Source: JAFGMR01 sp964632755 (GTDB lineage Archaea > Halobacteriota > Methanosarcinia > Methanotrichales > Methanotrichaceae). Taken from it: a stretch of DNA of 35,373 nucleotides. Where the stretch lies: positions 1-35,373 of the forward strand of contig CAZWDT010000028.1 of assembly GCA_964632755.1 (NCBI GenBank). The letters run 5' to 3'. This document shows positions 6,941-15,556 of this stretch, piece after piece (position 1 is the stretch's first letter; the number at the start of each line of letters is the position of its first letter). The position numbers and the translations under genes were made by a program. The notes beneath the pieces are model-generated. The model ran no database searches. It was not told the DNA's origin and saw only the letters and a program-made list of their open reading frames with translations.

Positions 6941-8332
6941 ATGAGTTGCAGTAATTATTTGGTTTTTTACTCTACATTTGCATCAAGTGTATTAGGTTTA
7001 GTTTCAATTATTGTGGTAATAGCTATTTATTTATGGCAACAACGTGATTCTGAATATAAACGATTAGAAGGATTAGAAGATAATTTTAAAAGCTTAACTA
7101 AGTTAATAAATGCATTTTGTGAGATTAATTTTAATGCACGAAATCTACCACCGCATCCACGGTTAGATCTAGAGTTAAACGATCTTAAAAAAGAAGTGAT
7201 AGAGCGTTATCATCGTTGGAAAAGGTTAGATGTAGAATCCAATAGTTGGAAATATATAGATGAAGAGTATAAACCGTTTTTGCAGGCTTTTATCTCTTTA
7301 CAATATAAATTATACACTTATTTGACCCGTAAGTTGGCTGTGGTCGAGAAAAGATCACTTGAAGGCAATTGGATTTATATAATAGAATCTAGAAAGGACT
7401 TTGAGCAATTTATGGATAGAGTTTATCCACATTTTGAAAAAGCTGAGGGTGTCCTTACATTTTTAGGTTACATCCCAGAGGACCATAAAAGATATTATGA
7501 TAAATTGTATGGAAATGATGAAAGTAGAAAAGAAGAACGAGAGTTTTATATCTACTATTGGACTTTATTATTAGATATAAAAGCAAAATCAAAATACATA
7601 GATGATAAAATAAGAAAATTCGAACAAAAAAATATGCTAAGTTCAATCACGAATTCGTCCCAGTCTATGCAATTTTTGCGTATATCTGGCGTTTTAATCG
7701 GTATATTTGGGATTATTATTCCTTTTTATATGCTGCAACCTAATCGACTAGAATTGTTGCGTTGTGAAATTGTTTTTTATTTAGTACTATTTTTTATATT
7801 TACATCCATTATATGCGGTTGTATGTCTTATAGAAAGAGGCATAGATATGGAATTAAGATGATTTATCGAATTATTGAGGATCTTAGGAATCACAACGAT
7901 GAGTTTAAACGTAAAAGGGCTGCAGAAAATTTGGGTAATATTGGTGATGAAATAGCAGTTAAACCTCTAAAAGAAGCTATAAAACGGGACAACAGCGAAA
8001 TAGTCCGATTAGCCGCTATGGGCGCTTTGGTAAAACTAGGAAAAACGAAATACCTCAATCAGCTAATAACTGCTTTAAAAGACGAAGATGGTAAAGTCCG
8101 ATCGACTGCACTCGAGATACTTGGCGATATCAGTGACCCAAAAGCAGTTGATCCTATAGGTTTACTTTTAGAAAAAGAGGAAATTCGACCAGTTCGACTA
8201 AGTGCAATCTTTGCACTCGGCAAAATCGATGATTCTACCGCTGTAAAATTGCTTCGATACTATGCGGATAACGACAAATTCGAGTTGGTTAAAAAGAATG
8301 CTAATCAACTTTTGATAGAAAAAGAGTTTTAA
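6941..8332 (+). CDS. Membrane-anchored protein with C-terminal HEAT repeats, unknown function
   Basis: I do not recognise this 463-residue protein as a named family. The sequence shows an N-terminal membrane helix (about 12-32), a long charged helical region (about 35-240, rich in Lys, Glu and Tyr), two more membrane helices (about 246-265 and 276-296), and a cytoplasmic C-terminus. The C-terminus carries about four HEAT/PBS-lyase-type repeats, with patterns such as KRAAENLGNIGDEIAVKPL, VRLAAMGALVKLG, VRSTALEILGDISDPKAV and VRLSAIFALGKIDDSTAV. HEAT repeats bind proteins, so a membrane scaffold or sensor is plausible. ATG 6941 has GAGGA 7 nt upstream. Codon use is strikingly AT-rich and the gene borders an insertion sequence, which points to transfer. 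It stands alone, without an obvious partner. Confidence 0.8.
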   Translation: MSCSNYLVFYSTFASSVLGLVSIIVVIAIYLWQQRDSEYKRLEGLEDNFKSLTKLINAFCEINFNARNLPPHPRLDLELNDLKKEVIERYHRWKRLDVESNSWKYIDEEYKPFLQAFISLQYKLYTYLTRKLAVVEKRSLEGNWIYIIESRKDFEQFMDRVYPHFEKAEGVLTFLGYIPEDHKRYYDKLYGNDESRKEEREFYIYYWTLLLDIKAKSKYIDDKIRKFEQKNMLSSITNSSQSMQFLRISGVLIGIFGIIIPFYMLQPNRLELLRCEIVFYLVLFFIFTSIICGCMSYRKRHRYGIKMIYRIIEDLRNHNDEFKRKRAAENLGNIGDEIAVKPLKEAIKRDNSEIVRLAAMGALVKLGKTKYLNQLITALKDEDGKVRSTALEILGDISDPKAVDPIGLLLEKEEIRPVRLSAIFALGKIDDSTAVKLLRYYADNDKFELVKKNANQLLIEKEF

Positions 8333-8334
8333 TC

Positions 8335-8369
8335 AGGATTTATGTCATTGGGATCCTGGCATAAATCCT
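8335..8369. terminator. Long hairpin after the HEAT-protein gene
   Basis: AGGATTTATG (8335-8344) and CATAAATCCT (8360-8369) are a perfect 10-bp inverted repeat with a 15-base loop. It begins 3 bp after the HEAT gene's stop, in the gap between it and convergent tldD. It may mark transcript ends, although archaeal termination usually depends on U-tracts rather than hairpins. Confidence 0.4.
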
Positions 8370-8464
8370 CAGGCAAAGACGTCGGAGTTCAAGGCCTGCG
8401 TCATAAAGACCGAGCAGATCGCCTGACAAAAAAGGTCGACAGAGGGTACAGAAAGCCAGATCCC

Positions 8465-8487
8465 GATAGAGGGATCTTCCCCCTATC
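8465..8487. terminator. Hairpin at the 3' end of tldD
   Basis: GATAGAGGG (8465-8473) and CCCCCTATC (8479-8487) pair except for one position, with a 5-base loop. The hairpin overlaps the tldD stop codon on the minus strand. It could stabilise or end the lonB-tldD transcript. Confidence 0.35.
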
Positions 8488-9805
8488 CAGCCCCGCCTAC
8501 CGTCGCCTTGCTCACGAGGATATGTGGCGATCCGTCGCTTACAGGCACCAGCTGCCCTGCCTTTCCGCACCGGCCGCTGTTGAACTTGAGGTCGTTGCCG
8601 ACTGCTGACACCTGGGAGAGTATCTCGAGCGTGTGGCCCGAGAGGGATACGTCCCGGAGGAGCTGAGCGATCTCCCCTCCCTCTACCAGATAGCCGCGCT
8701 TTGCGTTGAACTGGAATACGCCTTCTGCGGTGTTCACCTGGCCTCCCCGGCTTCCGAGCAGATAGACGCCATCTTTTAGCTCCTCGATGATCTCGGAGAA
8801 GCTCCAGTCGCCATTCTCGATGTAGGTGTTGGACATTCGCACAACAGGCCTAGCATAGCCCTGGGAGCGCGCGTTCCTGGGAACCCCGCCAAGCTTGCCT
8901 GCGGTCTCGCGAGAGTGAAGGTAAGATCTCAAGATACCATCCTCCACTAGGACCGTCTCGATGGACGCGGAACCCTCGTCGTCGAAGGGATAGTATCCGT
9001 AGTTGGGAAGGCTTGGATCGTCCTTTACCGTGATCAGATCAGACCCTATCCGCTCTCCGAGACGCCCCTCCAATATGGATCCTCCCTCGAGCACGATATC
9101 CCCCTCGGTGGCGTGGCCGACAGCCTCGTGAACGAAGACCCCGGCAAGCTCCTGGTCGAGAACGACGGGAAACGCGCCACCCTTCGGGACGCGGGCATCG
9201 AGGAGGTCGAGAGCGGTCTTTGCAGCATTCTCGGCAAGCGAATGGGCGTCGTGAATCTCGAAGAGCTCAAGGCCGCATACGCCTGCCCTGCTCTCGCTTC
9301 CCGCCTGATAGAGCCCGTTTCTCTTGGCAACGGCGCTGATTGCAAAAGCGGTCCTCGTAAGCGACTGCTCGACGTCGACCCCATCTGACGTCGAGTAATG
9401 GGTCGACGACTCGAGCTCGGTATAAACGGCCTGGGTCGAGCTTATCCCGTCGATCCTAGCCCTGTCCTCGATCTCCCGAATAAGGGCTACCTTCTCCTCC
9501 AGGCTTAGGCTGGAGGGATCGACCTTGGGGGCAACATCGATATGGGCGTTCTCAGGGGCTAGCCCCTTTGCAAGGGATAGGTCCTCCGACCTGTTGATCT
9601 TGCGGGCAACCTCCTTGGCGGTTCGAATTCCCTCGGGAATCCCTTCCATGTCCTCGGTGGTCACAAAACCCCAGCCGCTACCCTCGAGAGCCCGGATTGC
9701 TGCCCCATGGAAGTGGCTCTCCGAGATCTCCTCAAGCCGGCCGTTGTCGAGGACGATCCTGATCCTTCGGCCTCGCACAACCCTAACGTCGTGAAATGAG
9801 GACAT
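8483..9805 (-). CDS. tldD: TldD/PmbA-family metalloprotease
   Basis: TldD-type proteins form heterodimeric zinc proteases that clear small unfolded peptides and mature some peptides. The zinc motif HEAVGHATEGD (HExxxH) is present, followed by DEGSASIETVLVEDGILRSY and the C-terminal GRCGKAGQLVPVSDG typical of TldD rather than PmbA. ATG 9805 gives 440 residues. An in-frame TTG at 9814 would overlap the lonB stop by 2 bp and gives 443. The gene follows lonB directly, so the two are almost certainly co-transcribed and may act together in peptide and protein turnover. No PmbA/TldE partner is visible in this window. Confidence 0.92.
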   Translation of the reverse strand: MSSFHDVRVVRGRRIRIVLDNGRLEEISESHFHGAAIRALEGSGWGFVTTEDMEGIPEGIRTAKEVARKINRSEDLSLAKGLAPENAHIDVAPKVDPSSLSLEEKVALIREIEDRARIDGISSTQAVYTELESSTHYSTSDGVDVEQSLTRTAFAISAVAKRNGLYQAGSESRAGVCGLELFEIHDAHSLAENAAKTALDLLDARVPKGGAFPVVLDQELAGVFVHEAVGHATEGDIVLEGGSILEGRLGERIGSDLITVKDDPSLPNYGYYPFDDEGSASIETVLVEDGILRSYLHSRETAGKLGGVPRNARSQGYARPVVRMSNTYIENGDWSFSEIIEELKDGVYLLGSRGGQVNTAEGVFQFNAKRGYLVEGGEIAQLLRDVSLSGHTLEILSQVSAVGNDLKFNSGRCGKAGQLVPVSDGSPHILVSKATVGGAG

Positions 9806-9810
9806 ATCTC

Positions 9811-11718
9811 TCAAAGGCTCCGGCTAGGGGTTGGGGTGGGGATGGTCTCGGGAAGGGATATCCCGAGCTTCTTCTCCGTCGCAAAGCGCTTGAGCTTCTC
9901 GAGCAGGCGTGATCGTTGTGCCCCTAGGCTGTGCTCGAAGACTTCGCTTATTGTGGAGACCGGTATGATCTCCACCATCCCCTTGAAGGAGTCGTCGATG
10001 AGGACGTCTCCCATGTTGGACTTGGGTATGAGCACGGTCTTGATCCCCGCAAGCGCCGCAGCCTCGATCTTCTGGGTTACGCCTCCTACGGGAAGCACGT
10101 CTCCCCGAACCGATAGCGACCCGGTCATTGCAACGCTCTGCTTGACAGGCACGCCCTCGAGCGCCGATATCACAGCTGTCGCGATCGATATGGAGGCGCT
10201 GTCACCTTCAACGCCCTCGTAGGTCCCTATGAACTGGATGTGGACATCCTTGTTTGTGATATCCTCTCCAAGGAACTTCTTGATGAGCGCCGAGACGTTC
10301 GTCACGGCCTCGCGGGCGATCTCCTGAAGCCTGCCTGTGGCAATCACGCGCCCCTCCTCCTTTGACTGAGCAGGCGTTACCTCGGCCATTATGGGAAGGA
10401 CTATTCCAGAGTCCCCCATCACTGCAAGGCCGTTGACGCGGCCGATCTCGTCGCCGGCGTTGTGGTACATGCTGTAGTCCTTGCGCCTCTCGAGGTAGCG
10501 ATCGGCAAGCTGCTGCTCGACCGACCGGGCCATCTTCTTCGCCTGGATGACGTGCTTTGCATCGGTCAGGGAGACCCCCTCGGCGCGGGCGGTGTCTCCT
10601 GAGACCCGCACAAGGCCGCCGAGATCTCGCAGCATCAACGTCAGATGCCCTTTTCTCCCCGACCTCCTCTTCGCCTCCCGGATGATCTCAGCTACAGCGG
10701 CCTTCGTGAAGTGGGGGATCTTTCCGTCCCTCACCACCTCCTGGGCGACGAATCTCATCAGCTTATTGCGGTTCTCCAAGGTGTCGTCCATGGTATCTCG
10801 CATGTACACCTCGTAGCCGTATCCTTTGATACGGGAGCGAAGTGCCGGATGCATCCCCTGAACGGCATCCAGGTTGCCCGCAGCGATCATGATGAATTTG
10901 CAGGGCACGGGCTCTGTCCGTACGAGCGCTCCCGACGAGCGTTCGCTCTGTCCGGTGATCGGATACTCCCCCTCTTGGAGAGCAGTCAAGAGCGACTGCT
11001 GAGACTCCATCCGTAGCGTGTTCACCTCATCGATGAAGAGAACTCCCTTGTGAGCCCGATGAATCGCTCCGCACTCAACCCTCTCGTGGCTGGGCGTCTC
11101 AAGGCCGCCGGACTGGAAGGGGTCATGCCTCACATCCCCGAGCATGGCGCCTGCGTGGGCCCCTGTGGCGTCGACGTAAGGGGCATTCTTCTTGGACCCG
11201 TTGTCCACAAGGAGCTTCGGGATGATCGACTCCTCCTTTGGCATGAGATAGCGCATGGAGAGAAAGATCAAGGCTGCAGCTATGATTCCGAATAGGAGCT
11301 GGCCTGTATAGTAGGCGTAGACTATCAAGGCCATTACGAGGAGCATGAAGAACATGTTCCTGGTCTGGACCTTCTTTCGCGCCTCCATCTTCTGGGCATC
11401 AACTATCTGCTTGCCCCTTCCTGCCGGAACCTCCCTCACGCGGGGGTTGTTGTTGTCCTCAGGATTATTGTAGATCAGTATATCCTGTAGCTCCTCTACT
11501 GGAAGGAGTTCGCTCATGGCCCTTCCCAGCATCGACTTGCCCGTTCCGGGAGATCCTATGAGCATTACGTGGCGGCGCTGATGTGCTGCCTTCTTTATTA
11601 CCTCAACTGCATCTTCCTGGCCGATAACATGCTCGATCAGGCTCTCCGGCACGTTGATGCTGCTCGTATCATCGAAGCTGATATCGCCCAACAGCTCATT
11701 CGTCTCGTCCATAGTCAA
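9811..11718 (-). CDS. lonB: Archaeal membrane-anchored ATP-dependent Lon protease
   Basis: The 635-residue protein has an AAA+ domain with Walker A GSPGTGKS near the N-terminus. Two membrane helices (in MLLVMALIVYAYYTGQLLFG and IIAAALIFLSMRYLMP, about residues 125-160) are inserted between Walker A and Walker B. Walker B is GVLFIDEVNTL. The C-terminal Lon protease domain has the catalytic Ser in EGDSASISIA and Lys in GGVTQKIEAA. This is the standard archaeal LonB layout; it degrades damaged and membrane proteins at the inner face of the membrane. TTG 11718 is preceded at good spacing by AGAGG; ATG 11712 is the alternative. A TATA box lies 40-50 bp upstream. Confidence 0.96.
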   Translation of the reverse strand: MTMDETNELLGDISFDDTSSINVPESLIEHVIGQEDAVEVIKKAAHQRRHVMLIGSPGTGKSMLGRAMSELLPVEELQDILIYNNPEDNNNPRVREVPAGRGKQIVDAQKMEARKKVQTRNMFFMLLVMALIVYAYYTGQLLFGIIAAALIFLSMRYLMPKEESIIPKLLVDNGSKKNAPYVDATGAHAGAMLGDVRHDPFQSGGLETPSHERVECGAIHRAHKGVLFIDEVNTLRMESQQSLLTALQEGEYPITGQSERSSGALVRTEPVPCKFIMIAAGNLDAVQGMHPALRSRIKGYGYEVYMRDTMDDTLENRNKLMRFVAQEVVRDGKIPHFTKAAVAEIIREAKRRSGRKGHLTLMLRDLGGLVRVSGDTARAEGVSLTDAKHVIQAKKMARSVEQQLADRYLERRKDYSMYHNAGDEIGRVNGLAVMGDSGIVLPIMAEVTPAQSKEEGRVIATGRLQEIAREAVTNVSALIKKFLGEDITNKDVHIQFIGTYEGVEGDSASISIATAVISALEGVPVKQSVAMTGSLSVRGDVLPVGGVTQKIEAAALAGIKTVLIPKSNMGDVLIDDSFKGMVEIIPVSTISEVFEHSLGAQRSRLLEKLKRFATEKKLGISLPETIPTPTPSRSL

Positions 11719-11756
11719 GCTATCGGCCTCTCATTATTGCCACAATGACCTTCTAT

Positions 11757-11766
11757 CATATATAAG
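11757..11766 (-). promoter_or_regulatory. TATA box of lonB-tldD
   Basis: On the minus strand CTTATATATG lies about 44 bp before the lonB start. That would put transcription start about 18 bp upstream of the start codon, leaving room for the AGAGG ribosome site. It stands in the short gap after the cdc48 stop. Confidence 0.5.
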
Positions 11767-11803
11767 TGGTCTGGTATGGGGATTTGCATTATCATGTTCG
11801 TCC

Positions 11804-13981
11804 TCAGGGATGGAATTCCCCTATCATGCGGGAGTACTCCTCCAGTGTATCGGTGGATAGGTGGGGCGAGACCTTATCGAGCGCTTCAAGGAAATGGGAT
11901 CGTCCGATCTCCACTCCTCGGGCTATGAGCTCCTCTTGCCTCATCCCAGGCCCGATCATCTCCCTCAAGGCAAGCATCCCGGCCTCCCGGCAGAGGGTCT
12001 CGATATCGGCCCCTGTGAAGGAGTCCGTCCTATCGACAAGCTCCTCTGCAGACACATCCCCGGCAAGGGGCATGCGGGAGAGGTATATCCTCAGTATAGC
12101 AAGCCTTGCCTCAGGTCGGGGCATCGGTATATGGATCAAGCGGTCGAAGCGGCCCGGCCTGAGCAGGGATGGGTCGACTAGGTCAGGCCGATTGGTGGCT
12201 GCAAGGACCACAACGTCCTTGAGCTCCACGAGCCCATCCAGCTCCGTTAGGAGCTGGCTTACCACTCTCTCGGTCACATGGCTGTCGTAACCCGAGCCCC
12301 GGGCGGGGACTATTGCGTCGATCTCATCGAAGAAGATCAGAGCCGGCGCTGCCAGGCGGGCCTTTCTAAATACCTCCCTTACAGCCCTCTCCGACTCGCC
12401 GACCCATTTGGAGAGGAGTTCAGGCCCTTTTATGCTGATGAAGTTGACCTGGCTCTCGGTTGCAACCGCTCGAGCGATCAGCGTCTTTCCTGTCCCGGGA
12501 AGCCCATAGAGGAGGACGCCCCTTGGCGGGCGAATCCCGGCCATCTGGAAGGCCTCTGGGTACCTGATGGGCCACTCGATCGACTCGATCAGGGCCTGCT
12601 TTGCCTCAACGAGCCCCCCAATCTCCGACCAGCGGACCTCTCCGACCTCGACCATCACCTCACGCATGGCGCTTGGCTCCACCTTGGCCATGGCAGCGCG
12701 GAAATCCTCCCTCGTAACAAGCATCCCCTCCAATGTATCGGGAGAGATCGCATCCTGAACGTCGAGGTCAGGCAGGGTCCGTCCAACGGTGTGCATGGCA
12801 GCCTCCTTGCAGAGCGAGGAGAGGTCGGCGCCCACGAATCCGTGCGTTATTTCTGCGACCTCGGCAAGGTCGAAGTTCTCGTCCAGCGGCATGCCCCTCG
12901 TATGGACATAGAGTATCTCCAGGCGTCCTGCCTTGTTCGGGATTCCAATCTCCACCTCCCGATCGAATCGTCCCCCTCGTCGTATGGCTGGATCGAGGGC
13001 GTTTGGCCGATTGGTGGCAGCGATCACTATAACCTCGCCCCTGTCCGATAGGCCATCCATCAAAGACAGGAGCTGGGCAACGATCCTTCTTTCGAGGTCG
13101 CCTGAGACATCCTCCCTCTTCGGGGCGATCGAGTCTATCTCGTCGATGAATATGATGGAGGGAGCCGTCCTCTCGGCCTCTTCGAAGATCTCGCGTAGCC
13201 TCTCCTCGCTCTCCCCGTAGAATCTGGATACGACCTCGGGCCCGGATATGGATAAGAAGTGGGCGGAGGTCTCGCTTGCCACCGCCCGGGCAATCAGCGT
13301 CTTTCCAGTCCCCGGCGGTCCATGAAGGAGCACGCCTTGCGGCGGCCGGATCCCGAGACGGGAGAAGATCTCGGGATGGCGCAGGGGAAGCTCCACCATC
13401 TCCCTTATAGCGCGAATCTCCTTTGCAAGGCCGCCTATATCCTCATACGAGATCTCACGCGCTTGAAGATCCGGATCGTCCACCCTCTCCTTGGTGATGG
13501 TAATCGTCGTATCCCTTGTGATGACGACGGGCCCCGTGGGGGTTGTGCTTACCACGACGAATCCAAGCGAGTTGCTGATCATATCCACCCTGATATGCTC
13601 GCCCTTTACAACAGGCCGCCCCTCGAGAATCCTCATCAGATATTGAGATCCTCCGATCAACCTGATATCCCTCGTCGGGGAGACGACTATTCTCCGTGCA
13701 GGCCTTGCCTCCGTCCGGCTGATTTGAACCTTGTCGTCAATCCCCACGCCCAGGTTCGAGCGCAGGTTCCCGTCTATGCGGATCATCTCAGGCGAATCCT
13801 TGGGATTGGATGGCCAGGCAAGGGCGCATACCTTGTCCTTGCCCTGGATCTCGACTATGTCGCCGTTTCCAAGCCTCAATCTCTCGATCAGCTCAGAGCT
13901 GAAGCGCGCGATGCTCCTGCCTGCATCCCTATGATAGGCCTCCGCCACCCTGAGGATAATGGGTTCAGTCATTGTTTTCAT
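11804..13981 (-). CDS. Cdc48/VAT-type AAA ATPase
   Basis: This archaeal p97 homologue unfolds proteins, typically feeding the proteasome. It has an N-terminal double-psi barrel plus the second N-subdomain (about 1-185). AAA domain D1 has Walker A GPPGTGKT, Walker B IIFIDEIDSI and GRFDREVEIG. AAA domain D2 has Walker A GLPGTGKT, Walker B LIFFDEIDAI and LRPGRFDRLI. The Pro-to-Leu change in D2 Walker A is unusual but keeps the Lys and Thr. The C-terminus (GEFHP) has no HbYX proteasome-docking motif. The start chosen, MKTMTEP (ATG 13981), overlaps the upstream regulator's stop as ATGA. ATG 13972 is equally possible; the longer frame to 14002 is less likely. Confidence 0.95.
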   Translation of the reverse strand: MKTMTEPIILRVAEAYHRDAGRSIARFSSELIERLRLGNGDIVEIQGKDKVCALAWPSNPKDSPEMIRIDGNLRSNLGVGIDDKVQISRTEARPARRIVVSPTRDIRLIGGSQYLMRILEGRPVVKGEHIRVDMISNSLGFVVVSTTPTGPVVITRDTTITITKERVDDPDLQAREISYEDIGGLAKEIRAIREMVELPLRHPEIFSRLGIRPPQGVLLHGPPGTGKTLIARAVASETSAHFLSISGPEVVSRFYGESEERLREIFEEAERTAPSIIFIDEIDSIAPKREDVSGDLERRIVAQLLSLMDGLSDRGEVIVIAATNRPNALDPAIRRGGRFDREVEIGIPNKAGRLEILYVHTRGMPLDENFDLAEVAEITHGFVGADLSSLCKEAAMHTVGRTLPDLDVQDAISPDTLEGMLVTREDFRAAMAKVEPSAMREVMVEVGEVRWSEIGGLVEAKQALIESIEWPIRYPEAFQMAGIRPPRGVLLYGLPGTGKTLIARAVATESQVNFISIKGPELLSKWVGESERAVREVFRKARLAAPALIFFDEIDAIVPARGSGYDSHVTERVVSQLLTELDGLVELKDVVVLAATNRPDLVDPSLLRPGRFDRLIHIPMPRPEARLAILRIYLSRMPLAGDVSAEELVDRTDSFTGADIETLCREAGMLALREMIGPGMRQEELIARGVEIGRSHFLEALDKVSPHLSTDTLEEYSRMIGEFHP

Positions 13982-14604
13982 CTCATGTGGTCCAGAGACC
14001 ATGCCCCGCCGGTCTCCCTAACCAAGCCCCGATCATGGAGCCTTCTTAGATGGTCCTCCAATATGATGGTTGGGACCTCCATCTTTCGCGAGAGGGCCTC
14101 GATCTCGGCCTCTCCGGATAAAAGGGCTGCTAGGATCTCGGAATCGAGCTGATCGTGGTCCGCACTATGGATCTCCAGCCAGGCAAGCTGGCGAACCTCC
14201 ATCATCTGCGATTCGATGAGGTTCATCTCTTGTCTCAGATCCAGTCGACGCTTCTCCAATAGGCTGAGCTCTTCCTGGACCAGCCTGATGTCGATTCCCT
14301 TCTCCCTAACCGGGGGCTCGCCCATCTCCGGCTTATGAGTCCTGACGCCGTAAGAGTGGGGGGATACGGCCACCTCGAGCACGAGGTTTCTTGCTATGCG
14401 GAAGTATTTTCGCCTTCCCTTATCGCTGTAGCATTCCACGAGTCCGGCCCTCTCGAGCCTGTCCAGGTGGTCGATGACCGCCTTTGGACCCACGTCCAGC
14501 CGCTTGGAGATCTCGTTGAAGTAGAAGGGGCGAAAGGATAATAGCTGAAGTATACGCCTTCTGTTCTCGTTTCCCAGCACGTTCAGGAGTTCTACCGAAT
14601 CCAT
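13978..14604 (-). CDS. ArsR-type regulator with two winged-helix domains, coupled to cdc48
   Basis: The 208-residue protein has an N-terminal ArsR-like winged helix (LGNENRRRILQLLSFRPFYF, RLDVGPKAVIDHLDRLERAG, wing DKGRRKYFRIA). A coiled-coil linker (about 105-140) follows, then a second HTH at the C-terminus (EIEALSRKMEVPTIILEDHL, RRLHDRGLVRETGG). Such two-HTH ArsR proteins are widespread in euryarchaea. The stop overlaps the cdc48 start as ATGA, so the two are translated together, and the regulator may control cdc48 in response to protein stress (inference). ATG 14604 is the only good start. A dyad in its promoter could be its own operator. Confidence 0.88.
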   Translation of the reverse strand: MDSVELLNVLGNENRRRILQLLSFRPFYFNEISKRLDVGPKAVIDHLDRLERAGLVECYSDKGRRKYFRIARNLVLEVAVSPHSYGVRTHKPEMGEPPVREKGIDIRLVQEELSLLEKRRLDLRQEMNLIESQMMEVRQLAWLEIHSADHDQLDSEILAALLSGEAEIEALSRKMEVPTIILEDHLRRLHDRGLVRETGGAWSLDHMR

Positions 14605-14622
14605 ATGCCCCGCCTTGTGATA

Positions 14623-14655
14623 TTATGAAGTTAGTAACCTTTCGTTACATAAACC
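14623..14655 (-). promoter_or_regulatory. Promoter with inverted repeat upstream of the ArsR-cdc48 operon
   Basis: The plus strand shows GTAAC (14634-14638) and GTTAC (14644-14648) around five bases, inside an outer TTATG/CATAA pair. On the minus strand GTTTATGTAAC, about 45 bp before the regulator start, can serve as a TATA-like box. Overlap of a dyad with the TATA element suggests autorepression by the ArsR-type product. Confidence 0.4.
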
Positions 14656-14701
14656 TTACGGTGGGGTAGCGCGACCCCCTGGACAGGGATCTCTCCCGAT
14701 C

Positions 14702-15157
14702 TCACCCCGCATCCGGGCCGCTCGCCCTATTGAGATCTTTCCAAAGGCGCCAGGCGTCCCTTCCTCGTCCATAGAAGTCCATGAGGAGCTGGCCTTCGCT
14801 ATATCCTCCCTGATGATAAAGGGAGAGGGCAGCGTCGTTCTCTTGCGCTGCTTCAAGATAGATCCTCAATGCCCCCATCGTGGAGAGTTCCTCTTCCATG
14901 GCGCCCATCAGCCTTCGGCCGATGCCCCTCCTCTGATGGCCTGGATCGATGTCCAGTATCTTGATGGCCCCGGTCCTCCCCTTTGTGTAGCCTATTATGA
15001 ATCCAACGACTGCATTCCCTTCAGCTACGAGTATCCGGGCATGCCTCAGGTGGAAGAGGAACATACCCCCAGGTAAGGCCTTCTCCTGGGGATAGCATAG
15101 TCGATCGATCTCGTTCATCCTGGGAAGATCCCCTTCCCAGGCTCTGCGCATTCTCAT
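14702..15157 (-). CDS. GNAT N-acetyltransferase, RimI-like
   Basis: The 151-residue protein has the GNAT acetyl-CoA site in HQRRGIGRRLMGAME (Q/R-x-x-G-x-G/A), preceded by the strand IKILDIDPG and followed by RIYLEAAQENDAALSLYHQG, the typical L-E-V...N...A-x-x-l-Y-x-x-x-G-F pattern. Archaeal RimI relatives acetylate protein N-termini (NatA-like), but the sequence does not fix the substrate. The start at 15157 overlaps the DUF2111 stop by 4 bp, so it is the second gene of a pair. Confidence 0.85.
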   Translation of the reverse strand: MRMRRAWEGDLPRMNEIDRLCYPQEKALPGGMFLFHLRHARILVAEGNAVVGFIIGYTKGRTGAIKILDIDPGHQRRGIGRRLMGAMEEELSTMGALRIYLEAAQENDAALSLYHQGGYSEGQLLMDFYGRGRDAWRLWKDLNRASGPDAG

Positions 15158-15531
15158 CTTCCTTTCGAGACCTGCTCGATCACTTCAGCGTAGGCGCCGA
15201 ATACCTCGGGGATGTCTATCGTCCCAACTAGATCGACAACTCCAATCGCTGCAACCGCCCTGCCGTCGATAATGATCGGCGAAACTGCCACAGGCACTCC
15301 TTCATAGGTGCCGCTCTGCGGAACTGTCCGGCTGGGCTCTCCAGATGCGAGCACCCCTTCCAGCACAGGGCCTGTGTAGGCTTCGTCCACAGCCTTTCCC
15401 TTCTCAACCCTCACGCCGGGATGGTTCTTGCTGCGCATCGTGACGGGCAACCTGACCAGCTCGTTTACCGCGATTGCCAGAGGAAGCAGATCCTCGGCCG
15501 TCGAGTTCTCGGATATCACCAGATCTCTCAT
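15154..15531 (-). CDS. DUF2111 family protein
   Basis: The 125-residue protein has MRSKNHPGVRVEKGKAVDEA and a C-terminal half (YEGVPVAVSPIIIDGRAVAA, IGVVDLVGTIDIPEVFGAYA) matching DUF2111, a family I know mainly from methanogens. That half looks like a small PAS/roadblock-like sensor fold (inference). No biochemical role is established to my knowledge. It overlaps the GNAT gene by 4 bp and lies 25 bp after argG, so it may be part of an argG-led operon. ATG 15531 is the clear start. Confidence 0.75.
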   Translation of the reverse strand: MRDLVISENSTAEDLLPLAIAVNELVRLPVTMRSKNHPGVRVEKGKAVDEAYTGPVLEGVLASGEPSRTVPQSGTYEGVPVAVSPIIIDGRAVAAIGVVDLVGTIDIPEVFGAYAEVIEQVSKGR

Positions 15532-15556
15532 GCTCTCGCTTTAGGCTATCGATATA

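Noticed and set aside
12278..13051. 257-codon plus-strand frame opposite cdc48 (and a similar 297-codon frame at 13259-14152)
   Set aside because: They are antisense shadows caused by GC-rich codon bias in the strongly supported AAA ATPase and ArsR genes.
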